A stretch of 64,000 bases of DNA from Torymus aiolomorphi (Eukaryota > Arthropoda > Insecta > Hymenoptera > Torymidae), in the NCBI GenBank assembly GCA_036365515.1, contig CM070877.1:6271001-6335000 (forward strand), written 5' to 3'. The notes beneath the pieces were generated by a model. It saw only the letters and a program-made list of their open reading frames with translations, made no database searches and was not told where the DNA came from. Positions 57,706-64,000 of this stretch are shown piece by piece (position 1 is the stretch's first letter; the number at the start of each line of letters is the position of its first letter). The position numbers and the translations under genes are program-made.

Positions 57706-58800
57706 CTGGAATTCAAGGTTTTTTATTTTCAATTAAGTTAAGTACGAGATAATCGGGTGAATGCGGTTCTCAAACTTTTGTAGACTTTTCATCGTAAAAA
57801 TGAAAAACGATAAGTCTTTGTCAAAGTGAAAAAAGTGATCTGATTTTTAAGATAGTTTTTAACTTACAAGGGGGATCAGCGGGTACCGATCCTCAATTTT
57901 GATGAAACTTTGCAAAGTGGCTTCATTTATCATATAATGAGGCTACGCAGAGTTTCTTTTTATCACTGGGCCTTCTATGAAAAGAAATAGCAATGCAAAG
58001 TTTGATATGTTAGCCGTTTCTGATTATTTACTAAATTTACTCTGATATCCGCTTTGGTACCCATATACATACACTTTGTCCGATAAAGTACTACAATTTT
58101 TTTACTTTTTACACATGATCTCAATTTAAAATTGAAATTCGAGTAAACTATATACCATAATTGTTTATCACCACCTGTTTTTGGCCACGATCTTTTATCT
58201 TAACACAAAAAATATTTCTTTTTTATACTACCCTATTGCTTTTCAAGTAAACTGCATGTACAACCAACAAGTAATATGCTCTAATAAATTGAATAACTTC
58301 TTTCACAACAAATAATTAATAATATAAATATGAAACCTTTGAATTATTTTAGTTAATCCTCTTAATTATGAGAAATGCTGATTATATGGACAATGGAAGT
58401 GATACAAACTTATATTTAATTATCAAGGAGCGCGGGAGCGCTCCGAAGGCAAGTATCTGTCCAATGTAGAAAGAGCCTGAGGGACGACCGCACTACTTAT
58501 ACTTTGAAATGGGTATGCGAAAAATTCAATGCGCTTTTACGTATATTGCATTAGGTTTTACCATATAACATCTCACTCTTAATCGATAGCCATTTCATTG
58601 CTTTACTCAAATCAAAAGATTTCATGTCAAAAGGTGTTCTCATATTAAAGATATTAAATAATGAAAAATTTTATGTCTCGTTTCCGATTTTTCTCAATTC
58701 TCCATTTCTCATCGTAAGACTTCCGTTTTATATCTTACGACACTTCCGGTTGTCGTCTATCTTGCGCTTGTATTATCTACTAATATATACACACACATAT

Positions 58801-59012
58801 GTGATCGACCTAACCTTATATATAACATGTCAGTATATTTATATTTTTTATATACAAATGTTGTTATCATAATCGTGAGATAGTTAATAACATATATATA
58901 TATATATATACACACACACATATGTGATCGACCTAACCTTATATATAACATGTCAGTATATTTATATTTTTTATATACAAATGTTGTTATCATAATCGTG
59001 AGATAGTTAATA
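58801..59012. repeat. tandem duplication, 123-bp period
   Basis: GTGATCGACCTAACCTTATA begins at 58801 and again at 58924, and about 89 bp after each start are identical. A (TA)n(CA)n tract separates the copies and has different lengths on the two sides, so replication slippage is the likely origin. Confidence 0.88.
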
Positions 59013-59384
59013 AACATATTTCAAAGATCTCAAGAAGTTGCTAGATTGTTTAGGTTAAGAACTTATTCTCAGCAATCTAAGAAGAAGAATTTTTATCTAT
59101 CTATACATCATCGGGGTTTTTTACATTAGATAAGTATTTTAATAAATTTGTTAAGTGACTATAATCATTTAAAAAAAAGTGATACTTTGTGTGATTTTTT
59201 TTATTACAGTTACAGATTTTATGACTTTTTGAAGTCATTAAAAAATAATGTAAAGTAAAACCAGGATGCATTCTAGTGAAATTTTTATTATCAACTTAAT
59301 AATACAAAGCTAATCTATGAATCCAGAATCAATATGAAAAAAAGCTGGAACACGAGTTCGTGAAATTTATTTTATAAAATATAA

Positions 59385-59409
59385 GAAAGTATAAAATAAG
59401 GCAAGTATA
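59385..59409 (+). repeat. dispersed repeat, also at 61519-61543
   Basis: GAAAGTATAAAATAAGGCAA and the following GTATA occur identically at 59385 and 61519, with weaker similarity continuing about 40 bp. They bracket the RAD51-like fragment and its satellite, as if the whole 59.4-61.5 kb block were one repeated or mobile unit. Confidence 0.45.
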
Positions 59410-59569
59410 AGTTTTTCCTGGAATATATAAAAATAAAAAGAATTATTTTCATATATGACTTCACAATTAATAGTATTGTTAATGAAAAATGTTATACTAA
59501 TTTTAGATGGAAGATATCACCACATTCCAATGATTCGTGGTAATATGTATGGAAGGCATACTGCTGGTG

Positions 59570-59695
59570 ATGAATAATGATTCCAGTGTTAGTACCCAAA
59601 AACCATACAAAAGAGAAAGCCGTAATACAATAGATTATTCTTCGTTATCGGATAATCTGACAGATGTTGACAAGGATGATCTTACAACTGTGTAA
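59570..59695 (+). other. unassigned 41-codon frame, possible exon remnant
   Basis: It starts with ATG and reads MNNDSSVSTQKPYKRESRNT then IDYSSLSDNLTDVDKDDLTT. The composition is polar and acidic, unlike chance translation of AT-rich DNA. A possible donor AAG-GTATAG occurs at about 59776 and a possible acceptor TTTTCAG at 60365, ahead of the RAD51-like piece on the same strand. The link is speculative. Confidence 0.2.
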
Positions 59696-60478
59696 AAATG
59701 CTAAGAAGGCGAAGACACAGTTTGAGAAGGTCTAGAAAGAACGATATGATAGGTTCACAACTTCCCATTTACAAGGTATAGAAATATCAAGATGTTTTAT
59801 ATTTTCTACTATAAAAGAATGTCGAGAAAGCTTTTTTCTCTCAATGATTCTGAGTTCACAAACTTTTGTTTTTAATTTTGCAATAATATAATTAATTTCA
59901 AAATAATATAATTAATGATTGGCTTATGGTGAGGGACGCCAAATGTTTCAGAGAAGCCATCTGTTCTGTGAATATATAGTCCATGAAACTATAATATAAA
60001 TTTTACTATAATGGCTACTTTTTGAATCTGCAACCAATATTTTAATTTGCTAGTTGATTGTGATGCAGTAGTATGATTATTAGATCTAGTATTTTCATCT
60101 ACTTCAAGAAATTTAGTCAATGTCCGTGCAAAGTACTTTTTATGGAAAGCGATTATATATCAGATAAGTTTAAACGTTTCTTTTCGTTTTTAAACTGTTC
60201 TTTTTCAAGAGAATTGTTGCTTTGTGTATTGTTTGTTATGTTTCTGACTAGTAGATCTCTTGAAGGCATTAAAATTCTACATGGTTTTAGCCGGAAAAAT
60301 AAATATAACTTAAAAAAAAAAAAAATAAAAAATAGATACTTTGTGAAAATTTTTTTCATTTTCAGATTATAGAATTTTCTCACAGACTTTGACCTCTGGA
60401 ACAGATTCTTATCAAAGGAGCAGCACCAGTAGTAATACCAGTAACTTCTCATTACATCGGCAAAGTCTTCATAGGCTA

Positions 60479-60577
60479 CAAGTAATACAATTAGACAGAC
60501 TTTTAGGAGGTGGAATAGAAACAGGATCTATTACAGAAATCTTTGGAGAATTTAGTTTTAATAGATTATCTAGTTGA
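60479..60577 (+). pseudogene. RAD51/DMC1-family fragment, cut before Walker A
   Basis: The plus strand encodes VIQLDRLLGGGIETGSITEI followed by FGEF. This matches the very conserved start of the RAD51/DMC1 recombinase core (LDKLLGGGIETGSITE-FGEF). In intact proteins the next residues are the ATP-binding RTGKTQ loop. Here the frame changes to SFNRLSS and stops. The residues before VIQ do not match the family except for a possible remnant of the HQRR-x-E-V-I-Q stretch with the TTGSK segment lost. It is therefore a broken fragment, not a gene. Its sense is opposite to neuroligin. Confidence 0.65.
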
Positions 60578-60621
60578 AAATCTAGGTGAAAATAGTGTGC
60601 TTTTTTTGAGGGATTGGAAAC

Positions 60622-61205
60622 TCACTGATAACAAACTCAAAAAAGAACGTAGTGATCTGCCTGGTACAAGTGTATTATTGTCAAAAAGTGACATCTAATC
60701 AGTGTTTTGCGTTAAATTAAATAAAGTACTAGTATGATGTGTTACATGATGAAATAAAATCAGTATTTATAATTAACAATTTAAATAAGTAGTGTAAATA
60801 AACAGTGTTATAACCAAAAATAAATAGTGATCTTCCCGATACAAATGTATTATTGTATCACTGATAACAAACTCAAAAAAGAACGTAGTGATCTGCCTGG
60901 TACAAGTGTATTATTGTCAAAAAGTGACATCTAATCAGTGTTTTGCGTTAAATTAAATAAAGTACTAGTATGATGTGTTACATGATGAAATAAAATCAGT
61001 ATTTATAATTAACAATTTAAATAAGTAGTGTAAATAAACAGTGTTATAACCAAAAATAAATAGTGATCTTCCCGATACAAATGTATTATTGTATTGTCAA
61101 AAAGTGATATCTAATCATTGTTTTGTGTTAAACAAAATAAAGTACCAGTATGATGTATTACATGAAATTAAATCAGTGTTTATAATCAACAATTTAAATA
61201 AATAA
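60622..61205. repeat. 236-bp tandem repeat, 2 exact units plus a diverged partial
   Basis: Unit 1 is 60622-60857 and unit 2 is 60858-61093, apparently identical over the whole unit. A third unit, lacking about the first 55 bp and carrying several changes, runs to about 61205. The array starts about 45 bp after the end of the RAD51-like frame. Identity of units 1 and 2 against the diverged third shows a recent duplication of an older array. Confidence 0.9.
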
Positions 61206-61672
61206 AAAATAAAATAAAAAATAATAAATAAAATCAACTTAATTTAACTTTTACTTTTTAAATTTGAGTTTCAAATATTTTGAGAGTAGCTCAAGTGTGT
61301 ATTCATAAATAATATAAAATCTCTCTCTTCCTCTCTCCCTATCTATCAATATCCGCCAAACTCTGTACCAAAAAATTTAATGAGATTTAACAACACGATT
61401 TTTCTACAGACCTTTTATTTCTTCGAATTTCATCTATTCAATAAGCACTCTCTGCAAATGGTAATAATTTTTTTCATGACTGTACCAATAATAATATTGT
61501 TAATATAAAACTTTCTACGAAAGTATAAAATAAGGCAAGTATAGATGTTTTTTCTGTATAATCTAAAAAATAATAATATTTATGATTTTTTAAAAGAAAT
61601 CAAATAAATACTAGTGAAAAAGTCTTTTACTTCTTTGAGTCATTGTATGCTGAACAAATTATATGTTAGTAA

Positions 61673-62448
61673 GTACATTCAAATTGTTCACTGCAAATCA
61701 AACAAATGAAAGTTGTGAAATCAATTATCGATAGTCAAGTAATGAAACAACTCTCGGAAACAACTGTGTGACTGTTCTCAGAAATGTATTAAAATTTGTT
61801 CATCCTTCTATACAAATTAGACACAAGAAAGAACTGAAATCAATTTATTGTAGTCAAGTACCTATAAGTTAACTTGACTGAATAATACAACTTTTCGTAC
61901 CTACTCAAAAATATTCAGTCAGCGGGCATAAAGTACTACTTAACGCCCAAGAAGCGTAATAGCTCCCATACTCCTACAAAACTTTATAGACGCACTTTAC
62001 ACCCCTGTGGGCAAAAAATTATTTCAATTGTATAATATGTAAGTACATTCAAATTGTTCATTGTAAATCAAACAAACGAAAGTTGTGAAATCAATTACCG
62101 ATAGTCAAGTAATGCAGACAACTCTCCGAAACAACTGTATGACTGTTCTCATGTTCAAATTTTGTTCATTCTTCTATACAAATTAAACACAAGAAAGTAC
62201 TGAAATCAATTTATTGTAGTCAAGTAACCATAGGTTAACTTGACGGACATAATAGAACTTTTAGTACCTTGCGTGTAAAATTACATTTTACGCCCACGTT
62301 GTAACTTCAAAAATATTCAGCCAGCGGGCATAAAGTACTACTTAACGCCTAACAAGCGCAATAGCTTACATACACCTACAAAACTTTATAGAACCTACGC
62401 ACTTTACGCCCGTGTGGGCGAAAAGTATTTTAATTATATAACTATTAT
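61673..62448. repeat. two direct repeats (~370 and ~405 bp) forming the palindrome arm
   Basis: GTACATTCAAATTGTTCA begins at 61673 and at 62043. Both units then share the AACTCTC-GAAACAACTGT block, the TTATTGTAGTCAAGTA block, the AGCGGGCATAAAGTACTACT block and a TGTGGGC hairpin end. The second unit has an extra piece with TTACGCCCACGTTG. Each unit contains several small inverted motifs around GGGC. Confidence 0.85.
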
Positions 62449-64000
62449 GCCTTCCTTTTATTTCTAAAATTCATAAGAATTTTATCATATATTTATGAAA
62501 AGTCAAAGCCTATATAAAAAAATTACATAGTTACCACCACATCCCCATTTTTCATTATTCTTTCTCAATTTTGATATTTCTATAATATCTTGGGAAGACA
62601 ATAGAAGTCTATAGAGCTGCTCTAGCAGTGGTGGACCTCCAATCTCCCATACATACTTGGCGGGCCCGAAGGTTTGCAGTTTAAGGTGTTGACATGGTCA
62701 TTTTCATATAAATATCATATGTTTAAAGACCAGATAAAATGTATAAATGGGTTGCTTCTACATATTAAATACTGATCCGTATTGAATCTATTACTCTGTT
62801 TTTAAATAGAAAGTACAAACCCGCATGAGAATATCATATGAGATCTCATATGAGAATATCGGACATCAGATCTCATATGAAATCTCATATGATATTTACA
62901 CACGGGAAAAGGATAAAAAATAGGTGGCTTACAAAATGGTTAATAAAATCTAAAGCACTTTTGAGTAGACTATAAATGTATATGCATTTTTTATCTCATT
63001 TCCGCTTAAAAAAGACGGACACAAGGAAAAATATTTTGGGTAATGAAAGTAAAAGCGGTATCAATTAAAAACTAGAGCCAATGTAATTATTTATAGTGGG
63101 CTTATAGATATAAACATTGTTAATGAATTTATGCAAAAATTTAGTATTCTACATTTACAAAGCCCACCGGTAAACTGCAAACCTTCGGGCCCGCCAAGTA
63201 TGTATGGGAGATTGGAGGTCCACCACTGCTAGAGCAGCTCTATAGACTTCTATTGTCTTCCCAAGATATTATAGAAATTTCAAAATTGAGAAAGAATAAT
63301 GAAAAATGGGGATGTGGTGGTAACTATGTAATTTTTTTATATAGGCTTTGACTTTTCATAAATATATGATAAAATTCTTATGAATTTTAGAAATAAAAGG
63401 AAGGCATAATAGTTATATAATTAAAATACTTTTCGCCCACACGGGCGTAAAGTGCGTAGGTTCTATAAAGTTTTGTAGGTGTATGTAAGCTATTGCGCTT
63501 GTTAGGCGTTAAGTAGTACTTTATGCCCGCTGGCTGAATATTTTTGAAGTTACAACGTGGGCGTAAATGTAATTTTACACGCAAGGTACTAAAAGTTCTA
63601 TTATGTCCGTCAAGTTAACCTATGGTTACTTGACTACAATAAATTGATTTCAGTACTTTCTTGTGTTTAATTTGTATAGAAGAATGAACAAAATTTGAAC
63701 ATGAGAACAGTCATACAGTTGTTTCGGAGAGTTGTCTGCATTACTTGACTATCGGTAATTGATTTCACAACTTTCGTTTGTTTGATTTACAATGAACAAT
63801 TTGAATGTACTTACATATTATACAATTGAAATAATTTTTGCCCACACGGGTGTAAAGTGCGTCTATAAAGTTTTGTAGGAGTATGGGAGCTATTACGCTT
63901 CTTGGGCGTTAAGTAGTACTTTATGCCCGCTGACTGAATATTTTTGAGTAGGTACGAAAAGTTGTATTATTCAGTCAAGTTAACTTATAGGTACTTGACT
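61852..64000. mobile_element. large palindromic element, truncated by the window edge
   Basis: The left arm (61852-62683) and right arm (63171-64000) are inverse copies of about 830 bp with very few differences and a net 2-bp length change. The spacer is about 487 bp. Both arms contain the direct repeats described separately. The true outer ends are not visible: the right arm runs into the window end, and the left repeats extend at least to 61673. No coding sequence is seen in arms or spacer. It may be a foldback transposon, or a recent inverted duplication; a collapsed or chimeric assembly is also possible. Confidence 0.85.
62835..62852. repeat. perfect 18-bp palindrome in the spacer
   Basis: CATATGAGATCTCATATG is its own inverse. 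Further ATATCATATG and TCATATGA motifs surround it up to about 62893, giving several alternative hairpins in the middle of the large palindrome. Confidence 0.75.

Larger units (their letters stand above)
57706..61672. other. neuroligin upstream intron, AT-rich
   Basis: This should be the intron preceding the first exon in the window, since that exon opens with an acceptor. It is mostly AT-rich. It holds the 58801 tandem repeat, a 41-codon frame at 59570, the RAD51-like fragment at 60479 and its satellite. A hairpin GGAGCGC/GCGCTCC sits near 58429-58446. Nothing definable is seen at 57750-58780. Confidence 0.6.

Noticed and set aside
62835..62895. A CRISPR-like array from repeated CATATGA motifs
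   Set aside because: The motifs are short overlapping palindromes without regular spacers, and the DNA is eukaryotic.

Overview
This window is a stretch of animal nuclear DNA, most likely from an insect and probably a hymenopteran. It shows AT-rich intergenic and intronic DNA, CpG-dense patches, spliced exons with GT-AG borders, long introns and many non-autonomous DNA transposons. The single gene I can name with confidence is a neuroligin on the minus strand. Neuroligins are postsynaptic adhesion proteins with an inactive cholinesterase-like ectodomain. The order assignment (Hymenoptera, perhaps a chalcid wasp) is inference from CpG richness and repeat style.

Gene layout. The last seven coding exons of neuroligin lie at 57448-57705, 31817-31968, 9890-10017, 7541-7907, 6231-6503, 4677-4845 and 2612-2776, read from high to low coordinates. 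All phases agree (0, 2, 1, 2, 2, 0, stop) and they join into a 503-residue C-terminal portion. This covers the end of the cholinesterase-like domain, a Ser/Thr-rich stalk, one transmembrane helix, and a Gln/Pro/His-rich cytoplasmic tail ending in Met-Arg-Val. Earlier exons must lie beyond position 64000. Two introns are very large (21.8 and 25.5 kb). The exon at 9890-10017 is short and was found from its splice phase and family resemblance.

Repeats. The introns and flanks hold many repeats. There are terminal-inverted-repeat elements at TTAA (2.94 and 46.36 kb, with a truncated relative at 52.07 kb) and at TA (12.19, 15.68 and 23.05 kb). Two foldback elements share a TCCCRCGTAAAAAAAG terminus (27.23 and 45.48 kb). 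A decayed non-LTR retrotransposon at 44.10 kb lies next to a tRNA-derived SINE. Several smaller hairpin elements and satellites are also present.

Right end (51-64 kb). This part is a patchwork. It holds an inverted pair of exon-like fragments (51.48 and 55.27 kb), a decayed open frame of unknown family (52.98 kb), and a small RAD51-family fragment cut just before the Walker A position (60.48 kb). The RAD51 fragment is followed by exact 236-bp tandem repeats. A palindrome of more than 2.1 kb with near-identical 0.83-kb arms (61.85 kb onward) runs off the window edge. I see no CRISPR array, rRNA gene or functional tRNA gene.
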